Positions 54,711-64,000 are shown, counted from the stretch's first letter. The stretch is DNA of 64,000 nt from Streptomyces sp. MNU76 (GCF_020982545.1 NZ_JAJKLK010000007.1:62001-126000); one strand, 5' to 3'. Numbers and translations: made by a program. Notes: generated from the letters alone by a model not told the origin.

Positions 54711-55880
54711 GTGACGGATCAGTCACTCGGCTCAGATCTGGCCTATCTCGATTACAATGCCACAGCCCCCATCCGCCCCGAGGCTGAGCAGGCTGTGCTC
54801 GCAGCCATACGTACGGTGGGCAACGCCTCAAGTACTCACCGTTCAGGCCGCGATGCTGCGCAGCGGGTCGACACGGCCCGCCGTCAAGTCGCTGAGCTGC
54901 TGAACTGCACGCCGGGGGAAATCGTCTTCACGTCCGGCGCGACAGAGGCGAACAACCTTGCCCTACGTGCGGCGTTCAGCGCCGGCGGGGCCCTTGTCAC
55001 AAGCACCGTCGAGCATCCTGCGGTGCTGGAGACAGCTAAGAACCTCACGGGCGAGACACACGACACGCTCCGGCTGGTACCGGTGAACGAGGACGGCCTG
55101 GTGGATCTGGACGCGCTCCATGACGCTCTGACCGGAGGTGGTGTGGCGGTCGTCTCCCTGATGGCCGCCAACAACGAGACCGGCGTCCTGACTGCCCTCG
55201 CCCCAATCACGGAGGCAGCGCACGCGGCCGGAGCCCTCGTTCATACCGACGCGACGCAGATGGCTGGTCGGTTGCCGATCGATCTTGCGGAGACCGATGT
55301 CGATCTGCTGTCCCTCTCGGCTCACAAGTTCGGCGGTCCGCAGGGGGTGGGGGCACTGTTCGTACGGCGCGGAGTCCCGCTTCCGTACCGCCCACTGATC
55401 TTCGGCGGAGGGCAGGAGCGTGGCTGGCGGGCCGGGACCTTGAACGTTGCTGGCATCGCGGGCGCCGGGGCAGCGGCAGAGGCCGCGCTCCACGGTATGG
55501 CCGACGAGGGCGTTCGAGTTGCGCGCCTGCGTGACTCGCTGGAGAGCGCCCTCGTTGAGCAGATCAGCGATTGCCGGATCAATGGTGCGCTGGGGCTGCG
55601 GCTTCCGGGGGTAACGAGTGTCACCTTCCGTGAGGCGCCTGCCGACGCCGTGCTCGCTGCGATGCCCGATGTCGCGGCCTCGGAGGGAAGTGCGTGCGCT
55701 TCCGGTGCGCCGAGCCCTAGCCACGTGCTTCTCGGGATGGGGCGCAGCCGGGATGAAGCTGACTCCACGGTGCGTTTCTCCCTCGGCTATGCCAGCACCC
55801 ACCGTGACGTCATTCAGGCCGTTTCCTCTACGGTCCGAGCCGTCCGGCGGGTGCGGGCAGCCATGTCGACCCCTGTTTGA
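54711..55880 (+). CDS. sspA: SspA/DndA-type cysteine desulfurase
   Basis: 389 residues from GTG 54711 with GGAG upstream. YLDYNATAPIRPEAEQAVL and IVFTSGATEANNLALRAAF are the PLP fold; SAHKFGGPQGVGALFV carries the PLP lysine and ASEGSACASGAPSPSH the persulfide cysteine. It takes sulfur from L-cysteine and passes it on to the PP-loop enzyme SspD for backbone phosphorothioation. It is first of four genes in the SspABCD order. Confidence 0.9.
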   Translation: MTDQSLGSDLAYLDYNATAPIRPEAEQAVLAAIRTVGNASSTHRSGRDAAQRVDTARRQVAELLNCTPGEIVFTSGATEANNLALRAAFSAGGALVTSTVEHPAVLETAKNLTGETHDTLRLVPVNEDGLVDLDALHDALTGGGVAVVSLMAANNETGVLTALAPITEAAHAAGALVHTDATQMAGRLPIDLAETDVDLLSLSAHKFGGPQGVGALFVRRGVPLPYRPLIFGGGQERGWRAGTLNVAGIAGAGAAAEAALHGMADEGVRVARLRDSLESALVEQISDCRINGALGLRLPGVTSVTFREAPADAVLAAMPDVAASEGSACASGAPSPSHVLLGMGRSRDEADSTVRFSLGYASTHRDVIQAVSSTVRAVRRVRAAMSTPV

Positions 55881-55935
55881 TCCACGCCCGAGCTTTGAAC
55901 TACACCGAAAACCAATGGACACGGAGAAATCCCGC

Positions 55936-57027
55936 ATGTCAGACAGTCGGCTAGCGGAAGCCGCCCACTCCCAGTTTGCGCGCCACGAGACCTTCGCACC
56001 GCGCTTTGGGTGGCTCCACAAGGCGTACATGCAGGTGAAGGACAACCCGGAGGCGTTCCTCGCGGACGACGCCCCGGTGCTGCTCGGTGTCGGTAAGAAC
56101 ATGGTGTATGCCATGCGGTACTGGTCCCGGGCGTTCAAACTCACGCGTGAACTCCGCGGAAGCGAAGACTCGGGCTCCCGGGCGATGTATTCCTACCCAA
56201 CTTGGGAGGCGCGGTGGCTGCTTGATGAGGATGGGGCCGACCCCTACCTGGAAGAGCCTGGAAGTCTGTGGCTGCTGCACTGGTGGCTGCTAAGCTCCCG
56301 GCCGGGCTGGAAGAGCTGGACGCCTTCTTGGTATGTCGCCTTCCATCTTGCCCCGTTTTCCCGGTTCACGGCGGCAGATCTGACCCAGCTCATCGTGCGG
56401 CACGTGAACCTGTCCTACGGCGAAGGTCCTGTGGAGGCCTCGATCGCCAAGGACGTCGACTGCATCACCAAGATGTACGTTCCCGCCCGGCGTAAGGACG
56501 GAGCCCCTGGCGCGCTTGAGGACCTCCTTGCCTGTCCCTTCCGTGACCTTGGTCTGCTGGAGCAGGTGGGACAACGGGGTAGTGCTGAGTGGCAGTTCAC
56601 CAGTGGTACCCGTACCTCTTTGCAGGCCAGGATCATCGCTTACGCCTGCCTCGACTACGCGGCACGCACTACACGTCATGGCAGCTCCGTCTCCCTGGCC
56701 CGGCTCGCGAACGAGGCAGGCTCCCCTGGACGGGCCTTCCGGGTGCGAGAGCCAGTCATCGCCGCCGCACTGGAGCGGGTGGCCGGCGACCATCCCGAAC
56801 TCCAGATCGTGGAGGCAGTCGGCCAGCGCAGCCTGGCATTCTCCGATGATCCGTTCGAGTTGGCCTGGAACATCTTGGACAAACAGTACGACAAGGTCCG
56901 TGAACGTCCGAACTTCCCCACCCGTAAGGAGTGGGATCGGATGTATCCGCAGCTCGCCGAGGCTGAGAAGCGCGAGCTCAAGCAGCAGGACCCGCAGCTC
57001 CCACTGAACGACGAGGAGAACTCGTGA
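55936..57027 (+). CDS. sspB: SspB (DUF4007 protein)
   Basis: 363 residues from ATG 55936, 9 bases after GGAG; ATG 55915 lacks a site. FARHETFAPRFGWLHKAYMQ is the DUF4007 signature and DAPVLLGVGKNMVYAMRYWS follows. SspB is described as the nicking component of single-strand phosphorothioation. It overlaps sspC by 4 bp. Confidence 0.88.
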   Translation: MSDSRLAEAAHSQFARHETFAPRFGWLHKAYMQVKDNPEAFLADDAPVLLGVGKNMVYAMRYWSRAFKLTRELRGSEDSGSRAMYSYPTWEARWLLDEDGADPYLEEPGSLWLLHWWLLSSRPGWKSWTPSWYVAFHLAPFSRFTAADLTQLIVRHVNLSYGEGPVEASIAKDVDCITKMYVPARRKDGAPGALEDLLACPFRDLGLLEQVGQRGSAEWQFTSGTRTSLQARIIAYACLDYAARTTRHGSSVSLARLANEAGSPGRAFRVREPVIAAALERVAGDHPELQIVEAVGQRSLAFSDDPFELAWNILDKQYDKVRERPNFPTRKEWDRMYPQLAEAEKRELKQQDPQLPLNDEENS

Positions 57028-60000
57028 CCACCGCGACCCCCGCACGGCCCGATGCCACCCGCACGGCGCCCGGAGATCCGCAGTTCCCCACGGGAATCAG
57101 CCTCGTCGGCTCCCAGATGCGGTCCACCAACCTGGAGCGCGACGTCCAGGACGAGCTGCAATCCCCCTACATCGGCGCCCGTGCCGTCGACGTCCTCGAT
57201 CGCGTCACCAACGCCCTCGGCGACCTCTCCCGCACCCGATCTTGGTCCTTCACCGGGCCCTACGGCTCCGGCAAGTCGACTCTGACCAACGTCATCGATG
57301 CACTCCTCGGTCACGACCAGAAGCGGCGCGTCGAAGCGGAGACCGTCCTGGGCGCAACCAGCGGCAGCCTGGCTCAACGCCTCGCCGGCAACCGCGATGC
57401 CCTTGCGCCCAAAGGCTTCCTAGGCGCCGTTGCCACTGCTCGGCGCGAGCCCCTCGTCGCCACGCTGTCACGAGCGTTGCGCACTGCTGCCCAGCGCCGG
57501 TGGAAGAGCCGCCCGCCGAAAGCGATCGTCTCCGCCCTCGCCGCGTGCGCCGATCCCGCAAATACGACGCCTAAGGACATCCTCGACGCGGTAGCCGCTC
57601 TGTGCGCGCAGCAACCGGTTCTGCTGGTCATCGATGAGTTCGGCAAGACACTGGAACACCTTGCCGGTCACAGCGAGTTCGCCAGCGCCAAAGATGACTT
57701 GTTCCTGCTGCAGGAACTGGCAGAGAAGAGCGCTGGCCCGCGCGGGCTGCCGCTCTTCATGATGACTCTGCAGCACATGTCGTTCATGGACTACGCATCG
57801 CGCTCCAGCGAACTGCAGACCCGTGAGTGGGCCAAGATCCAGGGCCGGTTCGAGGACATCACCTTCGTCCCCCACCTCGGCGACGCCATCCAGCTCATGC
57901 GCCGCCGGCTCAGTCAATCCGACGTCTCCGCGCCCAACCGCGAACTGATCCGGGCCCAGGCCGAAGCAGCCGAAGCAGCCTGGCGCGAGCACGCCCTCAA
58001 TGACGTCGTCAACCTCAAGGCGGAGCACTTCGAGGACCTGTATCCGCTGCATCCGCTGACCGCAGTCGCGGCTCCGTACCTCGCAGCCCAGATCGGCCAG
58101 CACGACCGCAGCCTGGCCGGCTTCCTCAACAGCGACGAACCCAATACGGTCCGCCGTTCGCTGGACCTGTTCTCGCTCGACAAACCGCAGCACGCCGCCA
58201 CCATCCAACTGGCGCAGCTCTACGACTTCTTCCTCGCTTCCGGCCGCACGTCATTGCTGGCTTCAACCAATGCCAGTAAATGGATCGAGATCGACGCCCG
58301 GATCAACGAGGCCAACGGCCTCTCCACGTCTGACCAGGTTCTCCTGCGCACCATTGGCATGCTGAACCTGATCGACTCCGACGGTGCTCTGCGGGCCACC
58401 GCCGCGATGATCTACTTTGCGCTGCACGAGCCGTGCGACGGGGCAGACCCCACGGCGTTCGCGGCGCTGGAGGTCCAGCTGCAGAGCCTGGTCGACCAAG
58501 GTCTGCTCGTGCATCGGCACTTCAACGGCGAATACCGGGTATGGCAAGGCACTGATGTCGACATCGACGGCCTGCTCAAAGAGATCACCAACCACCTGGA
58601 CAATCCGGAAGTCATCCGCAAGCTAGGCGACCACCTGCCTCTGGCTGTCGCCGCCGGCCGGCACAGCCAGGTCACCGGCATGCTCCGTGCCCTTTTCGTC
58701 CACGTTACCGGCCCCGACACCAAGAAGATCACAGGCCCGGACGAGCTCAACGACCACGCCGACGGACTGCTGGTCTTCCACCTCGGAACACTTGAGGACC
58801 GTCCCGCGGTAGAAACTTCCTTGCCCGTGGTTCTCGGCGTCACCCAGGAGCCGGACCTCGTTCTACGCGCCGCAACGTACTTCGTGGCCCTTCAGGACCT
58901 GCTGACGAACAAGTCCTTGGACCCAGTAGCACGGCGGGAGATCAAGGAACGCGCCACAGCAGCTCACGCCGAATTGATGGAGCTCCTGGACACGGCGTTC
59001 TATCCACAGACGCAACGCGCCACCTGGCGCTTGTGGCGCTCGGGTATCTCCGCTGCGGAAGGAGAGGGTGAGGAGATCGAGAGCCGCAGCCTCAGCGGTC
59101 TCGCTTCGATCGCCTGTGACCGGGTCTTCCCCGCGACTCCGCACATCCGTAACGAAATGCTGGGCCGTCACGAGCTGACCAGCCAGGCGGCCAAGGCCCG
59201 GCGGGAACTGCTCACCGCCATGCTACTCAAGTCCGGCGAGCAATACCTCGGCATCGACAAGTACCCAGCCGAGCGTGCTATGTACAGCGGAGCCCTGGAG
59301 TACATGGGCCTGCACAGGGAAAACAGCGGCGCCCCGACGGACGACTCGTCGACGTCCTTCCTCCCGTACGGCTTCTCCCGGCCCAGCGAGCAGCACCAGC
59401 ACGCTCTGCCGGTCTGGAACGCCCTGGAAACGGCGCTGACTGAAGCGCACCAGCGCACCGGGCTCGACGAGATCTTCCGCACCGTCATGGTCCCGCCTTA
59501 CGGCGTCAAGGCAGGCACCGTACCCCTCCTGGTCGTCACCGCTCTCATCGTGCGTAGCGAGGACGTAGCGCTCTTCGAGGAAGGCTCCTACCTCCCCCGA
59601 CTGACACCAGACGTCGTCGAGCGCATGCTCAAGGCGCCTCGCCGCTTCGCGGTGAAGTACACGCCCGTCGGCGACGGCCTGCGGAAGAGCGTCGTCAAGA
59701 ACCTGTCCGCAGCCCTCAAGGTTGAATCGCCACGATCACAGGCGCTGCGCAACCCGGCCCTGCTCGCAGTCACCCGGGCTCTGCTGGAGCGAGTCATGGT
59801 GCTCACGCCCTATGCACGCCGCACACGGCGCCTCAGCAAGGACGCCATCGCGGTGCGCTCTGTGCTGATGCAGGCACAGGACCCAGACGATCTCCTCTTC
59901 CATGCACTCCCTGAGGCTCTCGGCCTGGAGCCGATCACCGCCGAAGCGAAGAAGAGCACAAGCCGCAACAAGGGGTACGCCGAGCGGCTCGCTCATGCGG

Positions 60001-60593
60001 CCAATGAGATCTCCGGCGCCGACCAGGCGCTGCGGGCCGAGGCCGTTGAGACCATCAGCCGCGAGTTTCGTCTCCCTGCCACGCTTCCAGAACTGCGTCG
60101 CGCACTTGCGGCACGCCTCCGGGGCTTCACAGGCGTCTCCCTGAGCCTGGAGCTTCGCGGCTTCGTGGCCATAGCGCTCAACGAAGTCCTGGCGGATGAG
60201 GATTGGCTCGACCCGCTGACTGTGCGGCTGTCGAACTCCGCGCTCGGGGACTGGTCCGACAACGACGCCGCCCTGTTCCCCCAACGGGTACGGGAGATGG
60301 CTGCCGCTCTCGACCGCGTGAGCCACCTGTACCAAAACCGGCAGCAATCCGCCGGCCAGGACGAAGCCCTCGAAACGCGGCTTCTCACCCTGACCGGCCA
60401 GGACGGCGCCGAACAGCGCACCCTCATCTACGTCCCGGAGCAGTCCCGGCACGAGGCCGAAACCCTCGCTGTCAGTGTCCTAGAGCAAGCTAAGGAGATG
60501 CTCGGTCCCGACGGCGCCCGCATCCTGCTCGCCGCCCTCGCCCAGCGCGTAGCCGAGCCCGCGGACACGACGGCAGCAGAAAGGACTGAGTGA
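57024..60593 (+). CDS. sspC: SspC, large P-loop ATPase
   Basis: 1189 residues, GTG start in a GTGA overlap. Walker A GPYGSGKST is at 78-86 and Walker B VLLVIDEFGK at 199-208. The rest is long and mainly helical with a central winged-helix-like stretch. The size and the position between the DUF4007 and PP-loop genes identify SspC, the ATPase that powers and assembles the modification machine. It overlaps sspD by 4 bp and is intact over 3.5 kb. Confidence 0.88.
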   Translation: MTTATPARPDATRTAPGDPQFPTGISLVGSQMRSTNLERDVQDELQSPYIGARAVDVLDRVTNALGDLSRTRSWSFTGPYGSGKSTLTNVIDALLGHDQKRRVEAETVLGATSGSLAQRLAGNRDALAPKGFLGAVATARREPLVATLSRALRTAAQRRWKSRPPKAIVSALAACADPANTTPKDILDAVAALCAQQPVLLVIDEFGKTLEHLAGHSEFASAKDDLFLLQELAEKSAGPRGLPLFMMTLQHMSFMDYASRSSELQTREWAKIQGRFEDITFVPHLGDAIQLMRRRLSQSDVSAPNRELIRAQAEAAEAAWREHALNDVVNLKAEHFEDLYPLHPLTAVAAPYLAAQIGQHDRSLAGFLNSDEPNTVRRSLDLFSLDKPQHAATIQLAQLYDFFLASGRTSLLASTNASKWIEIDARINEANGLSTSDQVLLRTIGMLNLIDSDGALRATAAMIYFALHEPCDGADPTAFAALEVQLQSLVDQGLLVHRHFNGEYRVWQGTDVDIDGLLKEITNHLDNPEVIRKLGDHLPLAVAAGRHSQVTGMLRALFVHVTGPDTKKITGPDELNDHADGLLVFHLGTLEDRPAVETSLPVVLGVTQEPDLVLRAATYFVALQDLLTNKSLDPVARREIKERATAAHAELMELLDTAFYPQTQRATWRLWRSGISAAEGEGEEIESRSLSGLASIACDRVFPATPHIRNEMLGRHELTSQAAKARRELLTAMLLKSGEQYLGIDKYPAERAMYSGALEYMGLHRENSGAPTDDSSTSFLPYGFSRPSEQHQHALPVWNALETALTEAHQRTGLDEIFRTVMVPPYGVKAGTVPLLVVTALIVRSEDVALFEEGSYLPRLTPDVVERMLKAPRRFAVKYTPVGDGLRKSVVKNLSAALKVESPRSQALRNPALLAVTRALLERVMVLTPYARRTRRLSKDAIAVRSVLMQAQDPDDLLFHALPEALGLEPITAEAKKSTSRNKGYAERLAHAANEISGADQALRAEAVETISREFRLPATLPELRRALAARLRGFTGVSLSLELRGFVAIALNEVLADEDWLDPLTVRLSNSALGDWSDNDAALFPQRVREMAAALDRVSHLYQNRQQSAGQDEALETRLLTLTGQDGAEQRTLIYVPEQSRHEAETLAVSVLEQAKEMLGPDGARILLAALAQRVAEPADTTAAERTE

Positions 60594-61429
60594 CCATGAC
60601 CGACGGCACCGACACCAAGAAGGTCCGGCATGTCCTGGGCATCTCGGGCGGGAAGGACTCCTCCGCCCTCGCCATCTACATGCGCGACCGGGTCCCGGAG
60701 ATGGAGTACTTCTTCTGCGACACCGGCGCAGAACTACCGGAGACCTACGAGTACCTCAACCGGCTCGAAGCAGCCCTGGGCAAGCCCATCGTGCGGCTTA
60801 ACGCCGACCGGGACTTTGACCACTGGATGGAGGTGTACCAGGGCACCCTCCCGTCGCCCCAGATGCGCTGGTGCACCAAGAACCTGAAGATCAAGCCGCT
60901 GGAGGAGTGGGTCGGCGACGACGAAGTCATCTCCTACGTCGCCATCCGGGCCGACGAGAACCGCCTTGGCTACGTCAGCACGAAGCCCAACATCGAGGCG
61001 GTCTTCCCCTTCCGGGAGGACGGCATCGACAAGGACGGCGTCATGCGCATCCTCAACGAGGCCGGCATCGGTCTCCCCGGCTACTACGAGTGGCGCACCC
61101 GTTCCGGCTGTTACTTCTGCTTCTTCCAGCGCAAGCACGAGTGGGTCGGGCTCAAGGAGCGCCACCCTGAGTTGTTCGACAAGGCAGTGGCCTACGAGGA
61201 GAAGGTCCGCTACCAGGACACCGCCATGCAGGACCGCGACTACACCTGGTCACAAGGCGAGTCCCTGCACCAGCTGATAGAGCGCCGAGAAGAGATCCAG
61301 GCCAAGCACGAGGCAGCCATGGAACGCGCCGCCAAGCGCGTCAAGCCGAACCGCCCGCTGCTGGAGGTCCTCTCGGACGCACTCGACGCGGACGGCGACG
61401 AAGCAGGCTGCTCGGTCTGTCACCTCTGA
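60590..61429 (+). CDS. sspD: SspD/DndC-type PP-loop sulfurtransferase
   Basis: 279 residues. The PP-loop SGGKDS is at 19-24. RWCTKNLKIKPLEEW, RSGCYFCFFQRKHEW and the C-terminal GCSVCHL supply the cysteines, including likely Fe-S ligands. It activates the DNA phosphate with ATP and accepts sulfur from SspA. GTG 60590 overlaps the sspC stop; ATG 60596 is an alternative. A strong terminator follows. Confidence 0.9.
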   Translation: MTMTDGTDTKKVRHVLGISGGKDSSALAIYMRDRVPEMEYFFCDTGAELPETYEYLNRLEAALGKPIVRLNADRDFDHWMEVYQGTLPSPQMRWCTKNLKIKPLEEWVGDDEVISYVAIRADENRLGYVSTKPNIEAVFPFREDGIDKDGVMRILNEAGIGLPGYYEWRTRSGCYFCFFQRKHEWVGLKERHPELFDKAVAYEEKVRYQDTAMQDRDYTWSQGESLHQLIERREEIQAKHEAAMERAAKRVKPNRPLLEVLSDALDADGDEAGCSVCHL

Positions 61430-61450
61430 TCGACCTGAAGTGCCCCCGTT

Positions 61451-61485
61451 GGCCCCGCTGGTGATGAATCATCACCAGCGGGGCC
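61451..61485 (+). terminator. Intrinsic-type terminator after sspD
   Basis: 17-base perfect arms (ggccccgctggtgatga and complement) with one unpaired A, 21 bp past the sspD stop. Confidence 0.85.
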
Positions 61486-61574
61486 TACTTGTCGTCTCAT
61501 CGCACCGACTGTCAGTGCCCCGTGTAAGGATGTTCGTTCCACCTACCGTCACTGCAGCCGGAGTGCCTTGAGGA

Positions 61575-62180
61575 ATGGCGTCACCCAACTCCCACGAGCG
61601 CTCCGTCATCCGCCACCGCGCTGAGGCCAGCCCTGCCCTAGAACTCCAGCTCGGCATCGCGACGATGCTCGATGTCCCGGCGCACAAGGTCTTGCAGGAC
61701 GACCTGGCCGAACACGCATCCCCTTGGGAGCAAGCCCTCGCGGTCGAGAGCCTTGGCGACTCCTTGCCTCACGAGGCCGGGCTCTACATGTTCGTCTGGC
61801 GCCCATCGATCAACCTCGTCATGGCCGACAACTCGCAGAGCAGTTTCCATCAGGTCCTCTACATCGGCCAGGCGGGCGGATCCGGCCAGCGGGGCAACAC
61901 GCTCAGAAACAGATACAGGGACTACAAGAAGCACCTCCGAGGCAACCCTGAGCACCTCTGGACCGAGGAGCCGCCGACCACGCGGGCAGGCCGGCTCACC
62001 TATTACCTCGCCCTCCGGCCTCTGGAGTTCTGGTTCGCCACGGTTGAAGACCGATCCAAGATCAAAAATCTGGAGTCCCGGCTAATCAACTTGTACAACC
62101 CCCCGCTCAACAACCAGAACCGACCCAAGCTCCGTGCCCGCCTGAGCACCATCCCCCAGCCCGCACTGCGTGATCGTTGA
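61575..62180 (+). CDS. GIY-YIG nuclease-like protein
   Basis: 201 residues. Catalytic elements are in order: AGLYMFVWRP (GLY, 69-71), QVLYIGQAGG (YIG, 96-98), the arginine region LRNRYRDYKKH (111-115) and the metal-binding glutamate in KNLESRLINLYNPPLNNQN (Glu 167). This is a complete GIY-YIG domain with a short N-terminal extension. It sits after the sspD terminator and directly before the DndB-like gene. I infer an effector or repair nuclease of the phosphorothioation locus. Confidence 0.8.
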   Translation: MASPNSHERSVIRHRAEASPALELQLGIATMLDVPAHKVLQDDLAEHASPWEQALAVESLGDSLPHEAGLYMFVWRPSINLVMADNSQSSFHQVLYIGQAGGSGQRGNTLRNRYRDYKKHLRGNPEHLWTEEPPTTRAGRLTYYLALRPLEFWFATVEDRSKIKNLESRLINLYNPPLNNQNRPKLRARLSTIPQPALRDR

Positions 62181-62210
62181 TCCCAGCGCCACTGACATCG
62201 AGGTAAGAAA

Positions 62211-63524
62211 ATGGCATCCAAGACGTTTGTTCCCGCCTTCAAAGCACAGGTGGGAAACTGGACTTACTACTCCTGCCTCATGAGTTACGCGCAGGTGGCC
62301 CGCGAGGTCAATTTCGCACACGAACTCGGAGGGAACCAGGACCTCGGCACGATGATCCAGCGCGGTGTCGGCACCCGTACTTCACAGATCACCGACTATC
62401 TGCTCACCAACGAGAACCGCTTCCTCGGAGCTATCATCATCGCGGTCTGGGGTGGGGACCCCAATTATCTTGAGCTGACCATGGATGCGGACGCTGAGAA
62501 CCAGGCAGTACTCGCCGGCCTCGATCGCAACTTCGGGGTACTCACCTTCGATGGAACCCAGCAGTTCTTCGCCCTGGACGGTCAGCATCGACTCAAGGCG
62601 ATTAAGGATGCCATTAAGCGTAACCCCGACCTGGGCGGCGAAGACATCAACGTCATTGTCGTACCGCACTTCGACACACCCGACGGACGTCGCCGTACCA
62701 GGCGCTTGTTCACCAACATCAACCGCAATGCCAAGAGCACTAACGCTCAGGAGAACATTGCGCTCGACGAGGACGACAGTTTCGCGATCCTGACTCGCCA
62801 GCTTCTGGATGAGCACCCGTTCCTGAGCCGAGACAAGGTCGTCTCGGTGTTCAGCAAAGTCGGCCAGGACGGCGAGCTGGTTCTCGCGTCGCGCTCAATC
62901 GGGTCCAGGAGCCCGGCCTGGAGCGCAATTAGTGTTCTCTATGACATCGTTAAGGAGATCGGTTTCGATCTCCCGTGCACCCTGAACGAGTCGAAGCAGC
63001 GAGCCACGGACGAACTTCTCGACCAGAGCTACGAACTCCTCGCCACGCGCATTCAAGATCTCCTGGACTCATGCGGGAATCTACGCCAGCGCTACCTCGC
63101 TGCTCAGGCTCCCGGGGATGTACGTGCGCCAAAGGGCCGGGATGGGGCTGGGCACCCCTTCATGCGGCCAGCAGTCCAGGTAGGGGTGGCGAAAGCCGTA
63201 CGCCATATCCTGGAGCAGGAAGCACTCACTTGGGACGAGCTGATGAAGCGTCTCTCCGATCTGAGCTGGAAGATGTCTGCAGCACCTTTCTCTTCGATGT
63301 GGATCGAGACTCCCGAAGGTCGCCAGCAGGGCAAGATGGCCAGCGGCAAGGACCACACGCAGCTGCTTTACGATCTCCTCCTCATCCATCTCGCGCCACG
63401 GTCAAAGGCACAAATCAGCAGGGCGCTTCGCTCGTACTCTGACCTCATGAAATCCAAGTACCCCATCGCCGTGGAAGAGTTCAACAGCCTGTTGCCGACC
63501 GATACAGACTCCGTTCCAAACTAA
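62211..63524 (+). CDS. DndB-like DGQHR-domain protein
   Basis: 437 residues. AQVGNWTYYSCLMSYAQVAR is the usual N-terminal strand region; FFALDGQHRLKAIKDAI holds the DGQHR motif (123-127) and RRLFTNINRNAKSTN follows, as in DndB. DndB represses dnd operons. Here it would be the candidate repressor of the ssp genes. It lies 30 bp after the GIY-YIG gene, so the two are probably one transcript. Confidence 0.85.
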   Translation: MASKTFVPAFKAQVGNWTYYSCLMSYAQVAREVNFAHELGGNQDLGTMIQRGVGTRTSQITDYLLTNENRFLGAIIIAVWGGDPNYLELTMDADAENQAVLAGLDRNFGVLTFDGTQQFFALDGQHRLKAIKDAIKRNPDLGGEDINVIVVPHFDTPDGRRRTRRLFTNINRNAKSTNAQENIALDEDDSFAILTRQLLDEHPFLSRDKVVSVFSKVGQDGELVLASRSIGSRSPAWSAISVLYDIVKEIGFDLPCTLNESKQRATDELLDQSYELLATRIQDLLDSCGNLRQRYLAAQAPGDVRAPKGRDGAGHPFMRPAVQVGVAKAVRHILEQEALTWDELMKRLSDLSWKMSAAPFSSMWIETPEGRQQGKMASGKDHTQLLYDLLLIHLAPRSKAQISRALRSYSDLMKSKYPIAVEEFNSLLPTDTDSVPN

Positions 63525-63856
63525 TTCGTCCCATAGGGCGCGGGAGTCGTGGCCGATGAGGGCGACTGCTGCCCTTCCATAACCGTTCACCTGGGGAAGG
63601 AAGGTTCCAGAGAAAATGACGTTGGAAAAGGAGCCCCGGGGCCAGGCAGGAGCGGGTCAGTAGCTTGAGCGGGTCCGGCGAGCTCACGCACGTGTGCGGA
63701 CCCTTCCGCGTACGCGCCCGCGTGCCTGGGGCAGACATCGATCAGAGTGTGGCGCCTATGAGGTGGTCACCCCCACTGGGAGCGGATCACGGCCCGTTCA
63801 TGCCAACAGCCGCCTATCATGGGGCAGATGTGAGGTACAGCTGGTTCGGGGGGAGC
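63525..63856. other. Intergenic region
   Basis: 332 bp without a gene that I can support. No att copy is visible here, so the right end of element D is not in the window. Confidence 0.4.
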
Positions 63857-64000
63857 ATGGATCCGCAGTTGACGGTGATGGCGCAGACTGCGAGCGCCAC
63901 CGTCGTGGCGCTGATGGCGACCGATGTCTGGCAGCACACCCGCGACGGCGTCGTCGCGCTGTGGCGCCGCGTGCGTCCTGGCCAGGCCGACGAGGTCGGC
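63857..64000 (+). CDS. Hypothetical protein, N-terminal part
   Basis: 48 codons from ATG 63857 behind GGGGGGAG, running off the edge. MDPQLTVMAQTASATVVALM then ATDVWQHTRDGVVALWRRVR resembles a common short Streptomyces protein of unknown role. Confidence 0.55.
   Translation, partial: MDPQLTVMAQTASATVVALMATDVWQHTRDGVVALWRRVRPGQADEVG

Overview
The window looks like part of a Streptomyces chromosome or a close relative. GC content is very high, many genes start with GTG, and the families are typical of the genus: a SARP/BTAD regulator, a PknG-like kinase operon, trypco2 and Tat-exported proteins. Everything here was read by eye, so family names come from motifs and gene order and no database was searched.

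Positions 1-15965 are ordinary chromosome. They hold a partial SARP regulator, a family-2 glycosyltransferase, a Tat-exported (alpha/alpha)6-like protein with a LacI-type operator, a saccharopine-dehydrogenase-like enzyme divergent from a GlxA-type regulator, and a minus-strand operon (15276 down to 6831). The operon encodes a trypsin-like/NTPase protein, a PknG-like kinase in two frames, a vWA/zinc-ribbon protein, a four-helix membrane protein and a solute-binding protein. It resembles the mycobacterial GlnX-GlnH-PknG amino-acid-sensing module. A trypco2 gene diverges from it.

From 15966 on the window is an accretion island at the 3' end of a tRNA, apparently tRNA-Thr(CGU). Four copies of the tRNA 3' end lie at 15966, 17598, 22100 and 35173. 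They are flanked at fixed offsets by paired 7-bp direct repeats that look like integrase arm sites. No complete tRNA gene or integrase is visible. Element A (1.6 kb) carries vapBC. Element B (4.5 kb) carries a Uma2 nuclease and a chain of overlapping small genes. Element C (13 kb) carries DUF1326/DUF2182, a CmtR-like sensor with a cation efflux protein, methyltransferases, an IS701-type element and a 3-kb inverted-repeat-bounded segment with an IS5-type transposase. Element D starts at 35173 and runs off the window.

Element D is a defence island. It has a CRISPR array with very heterogeneous repeats and a type I-G interference operon (cas7/csb1, csb2, cas3 and a frameshifted Cas8-like gene) without cas1, cas2 or cas4. 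It then has a phosphorothioation region: a dnd-associated methyltransferase, a PP-loop enzyme, an HTH protein, a helicase / GHKL ATPase / PLD cassette that may correspond to SspFGH, sspABCD, and a GIY-YIG nuclease followed by a DndB-like DGQHR protein. SspABCD would mark host DNA with sulfur, and the helicase cassette and perhaps the GIY-YIG protein would act on unmarked DNA.

At least ten genes are broken by one-base indels, nearly all in G or C runs. Many of these may be assembly errors rather than true pseudogenes.
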